The notes: a model not told the origin generated them from the sequence alone. A stretch of 28,358 nucleotides of DNA from JAGWRI01 sp035700805 (GCA_035700805.1 DASSOG010000030.1:1-28358); one strand, 5' to 3'; counted from the first letter of the stretch, positions 8,595 through 17,373 are shown. A program made the numbers and translations.

Positions 8595-9824
8595 ATGACC
8601 ATCACCTGCATGCGATCGTTTCATCGGGCTGTCGCGCCCGCCGCGGTTTGCGCGGGGCTGCTGCTCGCGCTGGCGCCGGCCCTGGCGGCGCAGGGCGCGC
8701 GCCGCGACACCGCGGCCAGAGCCAGCGTGGTGGGTACCGTGCGCGCCACCGGTGGCGCGCCGGTGGCGGGGGCGGAGGTGCAGGTGGGGCCCCAGTTCCG
8801 GACCACCACCGACTCGGCGGGCGCGTTTGAACTTCACGGACTGCCCGTGGGCGTGGTGGACATCGAGGTGCGGCACCTGGGGTTTGCCCCGCTCATCACG
8901 GAGTGGGAGCTGGGGCCCGACACCATGACGCTGAACCTGCAGATGCGCGAAAACCCCACGCAGCTTCCCGCGGTCCAGGTGAAGTCGGACCGGGAGCCCT
9001 ACCAGTCCCGGCTGGACGGCTTCTATCGCCGGATGAAGCAGGGCAACGGCCACTACCTGACGCGCAGCGAGCTGGATCGATATCCCGGCCGCACGCTCAC
9101 GGAGATGCTGGCCAGGTTTCCGGGAGTCACTCGCTACCAGTTACCCGGGGCGGGCGAGGGCATTCATATAGCTGGGCAGAGCTGCGTGCCGCTGGTGGTG
9201 ATTGACGGCTTCCCGGCCACCTCCGGCACCCTGGCCAACCGGGGGTTTGACCTGGACATGTTCGACCCGGTGGGAGTGGAGGGGGTGGAGATCTACCGGT
9301 CGGGACTGACGGCCCCGCCTGAGCTCATGGGTGCGTACGGCCAGGGCAGTTGCGGAATGATCGCCGTCTGGTCGCGTCCCATGCGGCCGAACGTGCGGGC
9401 CAGTCAGTTGCCGCCGGAGGGGGCTGTCAATATCGATTCGCTGCTGCGGGCGAAGACCGTGTACACGATGGGGGCTGTGGACGTACCCGCCGTGTATGTG
9501 ACGGGCACCGCCCAGCCCAAGTATCCGGATTCACTCTACCGGGCTCGCGTGTCGGGCGAGGTGCTGGCGCGGTTCGTGGTGGACACGGCGGGGCGCGTGG
9601 AGAAGGGTTCGGTGGAGATCGTCTCGAGCACGCATGAGCAATTCTCGAACTCGGTGCGGGTGGCACTGGAGCGGGCGCGATTTGCCCCGGCGGTTGTGGG
9701 CGGGCGGCCCGTGCGCGAGGTGGTGAAGATGCCCTTTGAGTTCCGGCCCTCAGCGGACTCAGCCGGGGGGTCGGATGGCGGCGGGGGCGGCCTGCCTGGG
9801 CGCGGGACAACGCCCACTCTATAG
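8595..9824 (+). CDS. secreted carboxypeptidase-regulatory-like / TonB plug / TonB C-terminal fusion protein
   Basis: A 409-aa exported protein. ATG 8595 has AAAGGGG eight bases upstream and yields a signal peptide ending ALAAQG near residue 34; a GTG at 8487 overlapping the previous stop would put about 36 polar residues before it. Residues 40-115 form a carboxypeptidase-regulatory-like fold (VVGTVRATGGAPVAGAEV, then TDSAGAFELHGLPVG). Residues 155-262 look like a TonB receptor plug: LTEMLARFPGV, PLVVIDGFP, GVEIYRSG, CGMIAVWSRP, with Cys197 and Cys253 perhaps bridged. No barrel follows. Instead residues 305-383 match the TonB C-terminal domain (PKYPDSLYRARVSGEVLARF, then ALERARFAPAVVGGRPV). 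The mix suggests a periplasmic adaptor for TonB-type energy coupling, but this is inference. Next to the S9 peptidases and upstream of the SusC-like receptor. Confidence 0.8.
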   Translation: MTITCMRSFHRAVAPAAVCAGLLLALAPALAAQGARRDTAARASVVGTVRATGGAPVAGAEVQVGPQFRTTTDSAGAFELHGLPVGVVDIEVRHLGFAPLITEWELGPDTMTLNLQMRENPTQLPAVQVKSDREPYQSRLDGFYRRMKQGNGHYLTRSELDRYPGRTLTEMLARFPGVTRYQLPGAGEGIHIAGQSCVPLVVIDGFPATSGTLANRGFDLDMFDPVGVEGVEIYRSGLTAPPELMGAYGQGSCGMIAVWSRPMRPNVRASQLPPEGAVNIDSLLRAKTVYTMGAVDVPAVYVTGTAQPKYPDSLYRARVSGEVLARFVVDTAGRVEKGSVEIVSSTHEQFSNSVRVALERARFAPAVVGGRPVREVVKMPFEFRPSADSAGGSDGGGGGLPGRGTTPTL

Positions 9825-10206
9825 TAGTGGCCCTTCCGCCTGTTGACGTCGGCGGCACACCGGACCCTGACGGGCCGGAAATTGCAGCGGGGACTTTCGA
9901 ATCGGTAAGTCGTTGCCCCGCAATGTGATACACAATTCCAGGGGGCATCGGCCAGACCTTACCATTCGCGATGTGACCGATCCCCGCCCTCCCGCAGTTT
10001 CACAACTGAACGGGAGTCTTGCGGGCCGTTGGTTTGTGGTGCAGGTTAGGCGGGCGTAACCCCGTTGGATTTGCCCACATGTGTGTGGTAGCTGCGACCG
10101 CTTTCCCGTCGCCGAATGTACAACCACACCGAGTGGTGGCCGCGCCGTGCGGCAGCAGTTCCATGTTCCACTTCCCTGTGGACCTTTTTCGGATGAGGAT
10201 GACACG
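9825..10206. other. 382-bp intergenic leader before the SusC-like gene
   Basis: No convincing gene on either strand. It is less GC-rich and lacks the third-position bias of the flanking genes. It should hold the promoter of the SusC/SusD pair, but I cannot name a convincing -35/-10 set. An imperfect inverted repeat lies at 9881-9924, with ATTG/CAAT and CGGGG/CCCCG arms and a small bulge; it could fold in RNA. GAGGA at 10195-10199 is the ribosome binding site of the next gene. No known riboswitch pattern is recognised. Confidence 0.4.
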
Positions 10207-13200
10207 ATGACCTGGAGTCGGATGAGAGGTTGGCTCGTCCCTCTCGCTGCGGTGAGCCTGATGGCCTTTGTGGCCACGCCCGCGGCGGGACAGACCGTCG
10301 TCACCGGCAAGGTGACGAACCAATTCGGCGCTCCGGTGCCGGGAGCCACGGTGGTGATCAGCTCGCTGAAGCTGGGCGGCACCACGAACGAAGAGGGCGT
10401 GTACGTGATCACGGTTCCCGAGGCGCAGGCGCGCGGTCAGGCAGTGGATGCCACGGCGCGCTTCATCGGGTACTCCCCCCTGTCCCAGTCGGTGACGCTG
10501 AGCTCCGGGTCGCATACCCTGGACTTCTCGCTCAAGGCCGACCCCTTCCGCCTGCAGGCGGTGGTGACCACGGGCGTGGCCGACTCGACGTCAGCCAAGA
10601 ACCTCACCTTCTCGGTGGCCAAGGTGGATGCCGCCCAGATCGATGTGGTGCCGGCGTCGGACCCGGTAACCGCGCTGGCCGGCAAGGTGGCCGGTCTCGT
10701 GGTGAACACGGGCACGGGCTCGCCGGGCGGTGGCTCGGTGGTTCGCCTTCGTGGTTCGCACTGCATCCAGATCGGGTGCGGTGACCCGCTGATCATCATT
10801 GACGGCGTCGTCACCACGCAGGGCATCGCGGACATCGATGTCACGAACATCCAGTCCATGGAAGTCCTGAAGGGCGCGGCCGGTGCCTCGTTCTACGGGT
10901 CGAACGCCGCCAACGGCGTTATCGCCATCACCACCAAGAGCGGCGCCAACCTGGCCGAGAACCATGTCTCGATCACGGCGCGCGGTGAGTATGGCGATAA
11001 CAGCATCGCGCACTACCCGTCATTCAATACCGGTACGACGATGACCTTCGACGCCAATGGCGCGGTCGTCCTCAACTCCAGCCTGAATCCGGTGACCACG
11101 GGCTCGCCGTTCGACGATGCCGCGTATCCCACCACCGGGCCCAACCGCTACCGCGACCAGATGAAGCTGTGGACCAACGACAACAACTTCTATCGGGGCA
11201 GTGTGCAGTTGGGGTTGCGTCGTGGAAACACGAACTTCATGACCACGTACACGTCAGATCACAACGGCGGCATCGTGCCCTTCCGCAATGGTGCGTTCAG
11301 CCAGAATGCGCACATGAGCATTGACCAGGGCATTGGTGACAAGCTGGATCTTTCCACCAGCATCACCTACGCCAACCAGGACATCAGCAACGGGGGAGAC
11401 TGGTTCGCACTGTACCAGGCGCCGCCGATGATTGACCTGCGTCATCCGCCCAACGGCTACACGGCGGCCGACCCGAACAAGGTCACGGACACCACGACCT
11501 TCTTCCCGAACCTGCCCGACTGGGCCGACCCCAGCGATCGCGGCAACCCGCTGTACGGCCTGTCCATCTCGTCCAGCGCCTACAATCAGCAGCACTTTGT
11601 GGGATCGCTTTCGGGGACTTACCGGCCCACCACCTGGCTGAACATCCGGGCCAACTACGGTACCGACCGGTCCGAATCCAAGAGCATTTCCTACACGCCG
11701 CGCGGCTCGATCACGAGCAGCGGTTCGCACACGGGCCTGGGGAGCTACGGCACGAGCACGGACAACAACCTGTCGTGGAACTCCATGCTGCGCGCCACGG
11801 CGACCAAGCTCTTCCCGCACGACATTCTGTCGACGACCAGCGCGGCATACCTGATGGAGAACGACCATTACACGGGTGTGAACGCGAGCGCCAGGCAGCT
11901 CAACGTGAACGGGGTCACGACCCTGAACGCCGGTGACGCGGGCCAGCTCCGTGTGAGCTCGAACGACAACATCGAGCGCACCACCAGCTTCATGGCGTCG
12001 GAAGACATCAACATGCGCGACCGCTACATCCTGAGCGGGCTGTACCGCAGGGACGGGTCGTCGCTGTTCGGCCCAGACGCGCGGTGGAATGACTTCTACC
12101 GGGTGTCCGGCGCCTATCGCATCACGCAGGACATCAACATCCCGGGCGTGCAGGAGTTGAAGGTGCACGTCGCGCAGGGAACTGCCGGTCTGCGGCCTGG
12201 CTACTCGTACCAGTACGAGACCTACTCCATCAGCGGCGGTCAGTTCAGCAAGAACACGCTGGGCAACAAGGACCTGAAGCCGGCCGTGCTGACGGAGCTG
12301 GAGTATGGCATCGATGCCGACTTCCTGAACCGCTACACGGCGCAGATCACCTACTCCAACGATAAGACGAAGGGCGCGTTCCTCAACGTCCCGCTCTCGC
12401 TTGCCGCTACGGGCGGATTCCAGGGCCAGTGGCAGAACGCGGCAGACATCACCTCGAATACGCTTGAAGGTGTGCTGCAGACCCGCGTCATGGACCGGCG
12501 CACCTTTACCTGGGACCTTTCGTTCACGGCCGACCACACCACGCAGAAGATTGACAAGCTGGGTGCGGCGCCGTTCCCGGTAAATGCCGGTGGCCAGGGT
12601 CAGGGTGTGTTCTGGTACCAGTCGGGTGAAAAGCTCGGTATCATCTACGGCACGAAGTTCGTGAAGACCATTGCCGAGGCGATCACCAACAACAACCCGA
12701 ACTTCCCCAGCACCAACGCGGCGGACTATGTCGTGAATCCGCTGGGGTATGTGGTGCTGGCTGCGAAACGGAACACCAAGGACGAGCGTCCCATTCCGTA
12801 CATCGACGCCACTGGCAATAAGAAGTTTGTCATCGGCGACGTGACGCCAAAGGCCAACTACGGCCTGAACAACGACTTCCGCTGGAACCGCGTGAGCATC
12901 CACACGCTGCTTCGTGGCCAGCTTGGCGGCGAGGTGTACAACTTCAGCAAGCAGTGGCGTATGCAGGACCTGCGCGCGGGCGAGATCGACATGGTGGGCG
13001 TCCCGCAGACGCAGAAGATCGCCGAGGCGTTCTTCACGCAGGGGCTGTACAACGGCCTGGATCCCGCGAACTTCTTCGTGGAGTCGGGCGCATACCTGAA
13101 GTTCCAGGAACTGGCCATTGGCTATGACCTGAACCCGCGCTGGTTCCCGAAGGTTGGCCTGGGCCAACTGGCCGGGGTGAAGGTCTCGCTGTTGGGCCGG

Positions 13201-13335
13201 AACCTGTACACCTGGACGAATTACACCGGCTTTGATCCTGACGTTACGTCGGGTGGCGACCTGAACTTCCGCATTGACGGGTTCCGGTATCCGCCGTTCC
13301 GGTCGTTCACCGGCCAGATCGAAGTCCGCTTCTGA
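10207..13335 (+). CDS. SusC/RagA-family TonB-dependent outer-membrane receptor
   Basis: A 1042-aa outer-membrane receptor. ATG 10207 follows GAGGA by seven bases and gives a signal peptide ending TPAAGQ near residue 28; the longer frame to 10081 adds a Cys- and Pro-containing leader that is not a signal. Residues 29-115 are the carboxypeptidase-regulatory-like domain of this family (VVTGKVTNQFGAPVPGATV, GGTTNEEGVYVITV). The plug follows with the SusC/RagA hallmarks GGGSVVRLRGSHC, PLIIIDGV and IQSMEVLKGAAGASFYGSNA-NGVIAITTKSG. The remainder is beta-barrel-like, rich in alternating aromatic and polar residues, ending in the C-terminal Phe (EVRF) expected for barrel insertion. It would import large oligomers (glycans or peptides) together with the SusD-like lipoprotein encoded 32 bases downstream. 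Substrate unknown; neighbouring peptidases favour peptides. Confidence 0.92.
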   Translation: MTWSRMRGWLVPLAAVSLMAFVATPAAGQTVVTGKVTNQFGAPVPGATVVISSLKLGGTTNEEGVYVITVPEAQARGQAVDATARFIGYSPLSQSVTLSSGSHTLDFSLKADPFRLQAVVTTGVADSTSAKNLTFSVAKVDAAQIDVVPASDPVTALAGKVAGLVVNTGTGSPGGGSVVRLRGSHCIQIGCGDPLIIIDGVVTTQGIADIDVTNIQSMEVLKGAAGASFYGSNAANGVIAITTKSGANLAENHVSITARGEYGDNSIAHYPSFNTGTTMTFDANGAVVLNSSLNPVTTGSPFDDAAYPTTGPNRYRDQMKLWTNDNNFYRGSVQLGLRRGNTNFMTTYTSDHNGGIVPFRNGAFSQNAHMSIDQGIGDKLDLSTSITYANQDISNGGDWFALYQAPPMIDLRHPPNGYTAADPNKVTDTTTFFPNLPDWADPSDRGNPLYGLSISSSAYNQQHFVGSLSGTYRPTTWLNIRANYGTDRSESKSISYTPRGSITSSGSHTGLGSYGTSTDNNLSWNSMLRATATKLFPHDILSTTSAAYLMENDHYTGVNASARQLNVNGVTTLNAGDAGQLRVSSNDNIERTTSFMASEDINMRDRYILSGLYRRDGSSLFGPDARWNDFYRVSGAYRITQDINIPGVQELKVHVAQGTAGLRPGYSYQYETYSISGGQFSKNTLGNKDLKPAVLTELEYGIDADFLNRYTAQITYSNDKTKGAFLNVPLSLAATGGFQGQWQNAADITSNTLEGVLQTRVMDRRTFTWDLSFTADHTTQKIDKLGAAPFPVNAGGQGQGVFWYQSGEKLGIIYGTKFVKTIAEAITNNNPNFPSTNAADYVVNPLGYVVLAAKRNTKDERPIPYIDATGNKKFVIGDVTPKANYGLNNDFRWNRVSIHTLLRGQLGGEVYNFSKQWRMQDLRAGEIDMVGVPQTQKIAEAFFTQGLYNGLDPANFFVESGAYLKFQELAIGYDLNPRWFPKVGLGQLAGVKVSLLGRNLYTWTNYTGFDPDVTSGGDLNFRIDGFRYPPFRSFTGQIEVRF

Positions 13336-13367
13336 TCCTTACCGCCCACTTATTGGAGCTGAATCAC

Positions 13368-15080
13368 ATGAACATGCATGGAACCTTCCGGGCGGTGATG
13401 GCCGGGGCCGCGCTGCTGACGGTGGCAGCGTGTACCCAGGACCTCAACGTCCCGAACACCCAGAACCCCGACGTCGCGCGCGCTACGGCGACGCCGGGGG
13501 ACGTACAGAGCCTGGCCCAGAGCGCCGCGAGGGACTGGTATGTCGGCTCAACCGAGGTTGATCCCTGGATCATGCTGAACGTCACCGCGGATGTGGCGAC
13601 GATGAACTACGGCAACTTTGGCGCCCGGTTCAACAACCTGCAGCCGCGCATTCCGTACAACAACAACGTCGCCAGTGGCGACGCCGAGGTTGCCGAGGAC
13701 CCGTGGAACAACATGTATGGCTCGCTTGGCGAGGCCAACGACGTGCTGCGGGCGATTGATGCCGGCGTAGTACTGCCCGGCGGCACGGACAAGTACAGGG
13801 CGCTGGCTCTCTGGGCGAGGGCTGGCTCACTGCAACTGCTGGCGATGGTGTATGACTCCGCGTTTGCGATCGACCAGAACTTCGATCCGACCACGACCAC
13901 TGCGCAGTTGATCGGCTATAAGGACATGGAGGCCTACACGCTTGCGAAGCTGGATACGCTGATTGCGTTGACCAGCACCCAGAGCGAGACCTACTCCAAG
14001 AGCGACTTCCCGCTGGAAGGCGGCCTCACCTCGGCCAAGATGACTCGCTTCGCCAACACCATGGCCGCGCAGCTCCTGACGTTCACGCCACGCACCGCGG
14101 CCGAGGCGGCCACGGTGGACTGGACCAAGGTCCTGGCGTATGCCGACAAGGGCATTGGAACTGGCTCTGCCGGCGCGCCCTTTGACTTCAATGTCATTGG
14201 CGACTACAACACGTGGTGGTCGGATCTTGTCAGCTACATGGACATGCCGAGCTGGATGATGGTGGACCTGAAGCTCATCCATCAGATGTCGCCCAACGTC
14301 CCGTCGCAGTACGCGGGCACCCCGACGGGGTGCTCTTCTGGCGACGATGCATGCTATGACGCGACGTACGCCCCTGGAGCGGGACACGACCTGCGCCTGG
14401 GCGTTGACGTGTCCTCTCCCGACATCGATACGGACACGGCGGGCACGGACTTCATCTACGCCCGTGTTGTGCAGGGCGATCCGCGCCGCGGCATCTACAT
14501 GCAGAGCCCGTACTACCATGTGCGGCACTGGTCCTACACGTACGACGCCCCGAATCCGCAGGTTGGCCCGGTGCCGTGGACCTACGCTGCCGGCAACGAC
14601 CTGATCAAGGCCGAGGCGCTGATCCGCTCGGGTGGTGACCGCAACCTGGCCGCCACGCTGATCAACAACACCCGCGTGACCCGCGGTGGGCTTACGCCCA
14701 TGACCGCGGCCAACACGGATGCGGAATTCATGCAGGCCATCACGTATGAGCGCGAAGTTGAGTTGTATGCCAGCAACGGCTACGGTCACTTTGCCATGCG
14801 GCACATTGACTCGCTGCAGACGGGAACGGTGCGCCACCTGCCGTTGCCCGCGGCTGAACTCCAGACAGACGGGTTGCCCGTGTACACCTACGGCGGCGCC
14901 GTCGAGAACCCGACTGGCATGAACATGGTGCCGGGTTCGGCTGGCCATCAGTTGATGCTGGATCTCTCCCACCTGCAGCACGGGCCGTTCCGCACCCTGG
15001 CGCTGCCCGATGGACAGCAGATGCAGATGCTGGTGCCGAAGCCGATTGTCCGGCCGTCCCGGTCGGCGATCAAGCAGTAA
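13368..15080 (+). CDS. SusD/RagB-family substrate-binding lipoprotein
   Basis: A 570-aa outer-membrane lipoprotein paired with the SusC-like receptor. ATG 13368 has TTGGAG ending nine bases upstream; a TTG at 13353 in the same frame overlaps that site and is less likely. The lipobox is LTVAAC with Cys22, followed by TQDLNVPNTQNPD, typical of SusD-like mature N-termini. Helical, TPR-like segments follow (NDVLRAIDAGV, ALWARAGSLQLLAMVYDSAF, KDMEAYTLAKLDTLIAL). The C-terminal part has the family's late helices (GNDLIKAEALIRSG, then AITYEREVELYASNGYGHFAMRHID). A Cys pair in GCSSGDDACYD suggests a surface loop with a disulphide. The protein would cap the SusC-like barrel and bind the ligand. Transcription ends at the hairpin 31 bases downstream. 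Confidence 0.9.
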   Translation: MNMHGTFRAVMAGAALLTVAACTQDLNVPNTQNPDVARATATPGDVQSLAQSAARDWYVGSTEVDPWIMLNVTADVATMNYGNFGARFNNLQPRIPYNNNVASGDAEVAEDPWNNMYGSLGEANDVLRAIDAGVVLPGGTDKYRALALWARAGSLQLLAMVYDSAFAIDQNFDPTTTTAQLIGYKDMEAYTLAKLDTLIALTSTQSETYSKSDFPLEGGLTSAKMTRFANTMAAQLLTFTPRTAAEAATVDWTKVLAYADKGIGTGSAGAPFDFNVIGDYNTWWSDLVSYMDMPSWMMVDLKLIHQMSPNVPSQYAGTPTGCSSGDDACYDATYAPGAGHDLRLGVDVSSPDIDTDTAGTDFIYARVVQGDPRRGIYMQSPYYHVRHWSYTYDAPNPQVGPVPWTYAAGNDLIKAEALIRSGGDRNLAATLINNTRVTRGGLTPMTAANTDAEFMQAITYEREVELYASNGYGHFAMRHIDSLQTGTVRHLPLPAAELQTDGLPVYTYGGAVENPTGMNMVPGSAGHQLMLDLSHLQHGPFRTLALPDGQQMQMLVPKPIVRPSRSAIKQ

Positions 15081-15110
15081 GAAGCAGCAGCACCAGTACA
15101 GTTCCAAAAG

Positions 15111-15148
15111 GAATCGGGCGCATACCCAAATGGGTATGCGCCCGATTC
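15111..15148. terminator. hairpin terminator between convergent genes
   Basis: GAATCGGGCGCATACCC (15111-15127) and its exact reverse complement (15132-15148) form a perfect 17-bp stem with an AAAT loop. It lies between the SusD-like gene and the convergent lipoprotein gene. On the minus strand the stem is followed by CTTTT, on the plus strand by no T run, so it may serve both genes but looks more canonical for the minus-strand one. Confidence 0.8.
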
Positions 15149-15195
15149 GCTTGTGGGTCCTGACGTGCTCAAGTCGTCATGAGGCCAATAATTCG

Positions 15196-15750
15196 CTAGT
15201 CCTTCTTCTGGCCCAGCTTGAGTTCCGCGCAGGTGAACACGCCCGCTTCATCGCGGCCATCGGAGTTGGGGCCGTACACGTTGACGTGGTAGGTACCCGT
15301 GGTGGGCAGCGCAAATGAGAGGCTGGTTTCAAGCGATCCCGCCCCTGTGCTCATGGAGATTTGCGGGAACTGGGAGACGTTCAGGAGCGGAATGGCGTTG
15401 GACCCGCACGGGCCGGACGCCACGGCCCAGTAGAGCCGCATCGGGTCCTGGTACTGCGGGAGGCGCACGTTGAGCGTGGCGCGGGTGGCGTTCGGCCCGT
15501 CGGCCACCATTTGCACCGAGCCGGACGCATCGATGCGGGTGGGGGTCAGCGAGTTGGGGTCGTGCAGGACGTGGCGCTTGAAGCTGCCGGTCCACTCGAG
15601 CAGGGCCGGGCCTACCTTGCCCTGGGCCGCCTGGGCCTCGATGTTGGCCGGGGAAACCCCGCTGCTGCTGCTGGCGCCGCCGGACGCGCAGCCCGCAGCC
15701 GCGGCCGCGAGCAACCCGAGTGAGGCGGTTCGAATTCTGGTAACACGCAC
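15196..15750 (-). CDS. hypothetical exported lipoprotein, 184 aa
   Basis: A lipoprotein of unknown function. It begins at GTG 15750, supported by CAGGAG seven bases upstream on the minus strand. The signal ends in a lipobox-like AAAAAGC with Cys21, followed by a Ser/Gly-rich linker (ASGGASSSSG). The mature part (about residues 45-180) is beta-rich, with alternating hydrophobic strands such as GSVQMVADGPNATRATLNVRL, SLSFALPTTGTYHVNVYG and a Cys pair (GPCGS, FTCAEL) that could form a disulphide. This resembles a small Ig- or jelly-roll-like secreted domain, but I cannot name a family. It is transcribed towards the SusD-like gene and ends 47 bases from the shared hairpin. Upstream, 151 bases separate it from the divergent cytochrome gene, so the two may share control. 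Confidence 0.8.
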   Translation of the reverse strand: MRVTRIRTASLGLLAAAAAGCASGGASSSSGVSPANIEAQAAQGKVGPALLEWTGSFKRHVLHDPNSLTPTRIDASGSVQMVADGPNATRATLNVRLPQYQDPMRLYWAVASGPCGSNAIPLLNVSQFPQISMSTGAGSLETSLSFALPTTGTYHVNVYGPNSDGRDEAGVFTCAELKLGQKKD

Positions 15751-15901
15751 GATGGCACTCCTGTTGTAAGTGGTTGGCAGAAAAGCATACAGATCCCCGG
15801 ACGGGGGCGGAAGAGTGGCACCAGAACTCTACCCCGGGATTGCGGGTTGGTGCGCCCCGCATAATGATTGGCCCGGTCCTGCCAGCAACTTTCTCCCAGC
15901 C

Positions 15902-16396
15902 ATGAGACTTGCCATGACACCCTCCCGATCCCCTGGACACCTCCTGATGCTGGCCGCTGGCGCGGCACTGCTGGCGGCCTGTGGTGGCTCCGCGGCAACC
16001 CCGGCCGCCCAGACGCCCTCGCCCGCCGCCGGGCCGGCGGTCCATGCCGCGTCAGCCGGCGTGCCGGCCTCCGCGGGCGCAGGGCTACCCTCCGGCGTGA
16101 CGGCCGCCATGGTGGCCGAAGGCGACTCCATCTTCAACGCGCGGCGGAGCTGCAACCGCTGTCACGGACTGGGTGGTACCAACGGCCGGAACGGGCCGGA
16201 CCTGACGACCGGGAACTACGAGCACGCGAACGGCAGCTTTGCGTCCATCCTGCAGGTGATCAATGAGGGAGTGTCCCGGGACCAGATCAAGGACAAGTCA
16301 CACCGGTTTCCCATGGGCCCGCGCGGCGGGTTGGACCTGACGGACGAGCAGGTGAAGGAAGTGGCGGCCTACGTGTGGACGCTGGGCCACCATTAG
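15902..16396 (+). CDS. monohaem cytochrome c lipoprotein
   Basis: A 164-aa exported electron-transfer protein. I choose ATG 15902 (ATG 15914 is also possible; neither has a clear ribosome binding site). The signal ends in the lipobox LAAC with Cys27, so it is probably anchored to a membrane by lipid. A Pro/Ala/Gly-rich linker of about 40 residues follows, then one class I cytochrome c domain with the haem site CNRCH (Cys84, Cys87, His88) and a likely distal ligand Met138 in RFPMGPRGG. The C-terminal helix LTDEQVKEVAAYVWTL is typical of the fold. It would carry electrons in the periplasm. The neighbours do not name a partner oxidase. Its stop lies ten bases from that of the convergent PhzF-like gene. 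Confidence 0.88.
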   Translation: MRLAMTPSRSPGHLLMLAAGAALLAACGGSAATPAAQTPSPAAGPAVHAASAGVPASAGAGLPSGVTAAMVAEGDSIFNARRSCNRCHGLGGTNGRNGPDLTTGNYEHANGSFASILQVINEGVSRDQIKDKSHRFPMGPRGGLDLTDEQVKEVAAYVWTLGHH

Positions 16397-16406
16397 CCCA
16401 GGAGCG

Positions 16407-17315
16407 TCAGAGCTCCATTGTCCCCTCGCACACCATCACACTGCGGCCTCCCACGCGAACGGCGGTGATGCGGGAGTCCTGCCGGTCGGCCTCGACCTCC
16501 AGGATGCTGGGCCGCCCCATTTCAAAGCCCTGTTCCACCACCCAGCGCAGCCTGTTGGTGGGGCGCGCGTCGCGGCTGGCCAGGTAGCCACCCAGCGCCG
16601 CGCAGGCGCTGCCGGTGGCGGGGTCTTCGGGGACGCTGAGCCCCGGGGCAAACATGCGCGCGCGGATGTCCGAGTCCGGGAGCTCCGGGTCAAACGCAAA
16701 GACAAAGATTTCGCGAGTCCAGTAGTCGCCCAGGGCCTGCTGCCATGCGTCCAGGTTCACCTGGGCGCGGGCCACGGCGCCACGATCGCGCACCGGGACA
16801 AAGAGAAAGGGCAGTCCGCATGAAACCCCCTGGGCGCTGAACTCGGCGTCCAGCAGGTCGCCTGGGGCCAGGGAGAGCACCCTGGCCAGCGCGTCTCGAG
16901 GGGGTGGGGGCGGACCGAACTCCGGGAGCTGCGCCACTGAGAGCTGGGCAGACACCGGGCGGCCAGCCTCGGCGCTGATGACAACCGGCACCGGTCCCAC
17001 GCCCTCCTCGAACACGATGCTGGTGGTGGGTCCGGTGAGCTTGATGAGGCCCGCGTGCGCCAGCACGTGGGCCGTGCCTACCGTGGGGTGACCCGCAAAG
17101 GGCATCTCGCGTTCCGGGGTGAAGATGCGCACTCGGCGCGTGTGCGCCGGATTGTCCGGTGGCAGGACAAAGGTGGTTTCGGAGAAGTTGAACTCGCGCG
17201 TGATGGCGAGCATGGCGGTGTCGGGGATGTCGCGGGCGTCGGGGAAGACGGCGAGCTGGTTGCCGCCAAAGCGGTGGTCGGTGAAGACATCGGCGGTGTA
17301 ATAGTGGGCGCGCAT
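16407..17315 (-). CDS. PhzF-family isomerase/epimerase-like enzyme
   Basis: A 302-aa cytoplasmic protein with the diaminopimelate-epimerase-like fold of the PhzF family. The start is ATG at 17315 (MRAHYYTADVFTDHRFGGNQ), the usual N-terminus; the open frame continues upstream into non-homologous sequence. The catalytic acid of PhzF matches Glu46 in FNFSETTFVL. Other conserved motifs are REMPFAGHPTVGTAHVL and, in the second half, EDPATGSACAALGGYL. PhzF itself isomerises a phenazine precursor, but most family members outside phenazine clusters have unknown substrates; no other phenazine gene is here, so phenazine synthesis is not implied. The length agrees with the family. It is divergent from the next plug-domain gene across 156 bases. 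Confidence 0.9.
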   Translation of the reverse strand: MRAHYYTADVFTDHRFGGNQLAVFPDARDIPDTAMLAITREFNFSETTFVLPPDNPAHTRRVRIFTPEREMPFAGHPTVGTAHVLAHAGLIKLTGPTTSIVFEEGVGPVPVVISAEAGRPVSAQLSVAQLPEFGPPPPPRDALARVLSLAPGDLLDAEFSAQGVSCGLPFLFVPVRDRGAVARAQVNLDAWQQALGDYWTREIFVFAFDPELPDSDIRARMFAPGLSVPEDPATGSACAALGGYLASRDARPTNRLRWVVEQGFEMGRPSILEVEADRQDSRITAVRVGGRSVMVCEGTMEL

Positions 17316-17361
17316 GAGTCCGGATCTCGAGGGTCGTGGATGGGGATAAATAACGCGGTGA

Positions 17362-17373
17362 CAGGGATCCCTG
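17362..17373. promoter_or_regulatory. 12-bp perfect palindrome in a divergent intergenic region
   Basis: CAGGGATCCCTG lies in the 156-bp gap between the PhzF-family gene and the divergent plug-domain gene. It sits near AT-rich GATAAATAAC (17345-17354), which may hold a minus-strand -10. It could be an operator; a single 12-bp palindrome is weak evidence. Confidence 0.2.

Noticed and set aside
11254..13167. Open frame of 637 codons on the minus strand.
   Set aside because: Antisense to the SusC-like barrel, whose plus-strand product is unmistakable; its own composition is unstructured.
16407..17315. Phenazine biosynthesis locus because of the PhzF-family gene.
   Set aside because: No other phenazine gene is in the window, and the family is broad with mostly unknown substrates.
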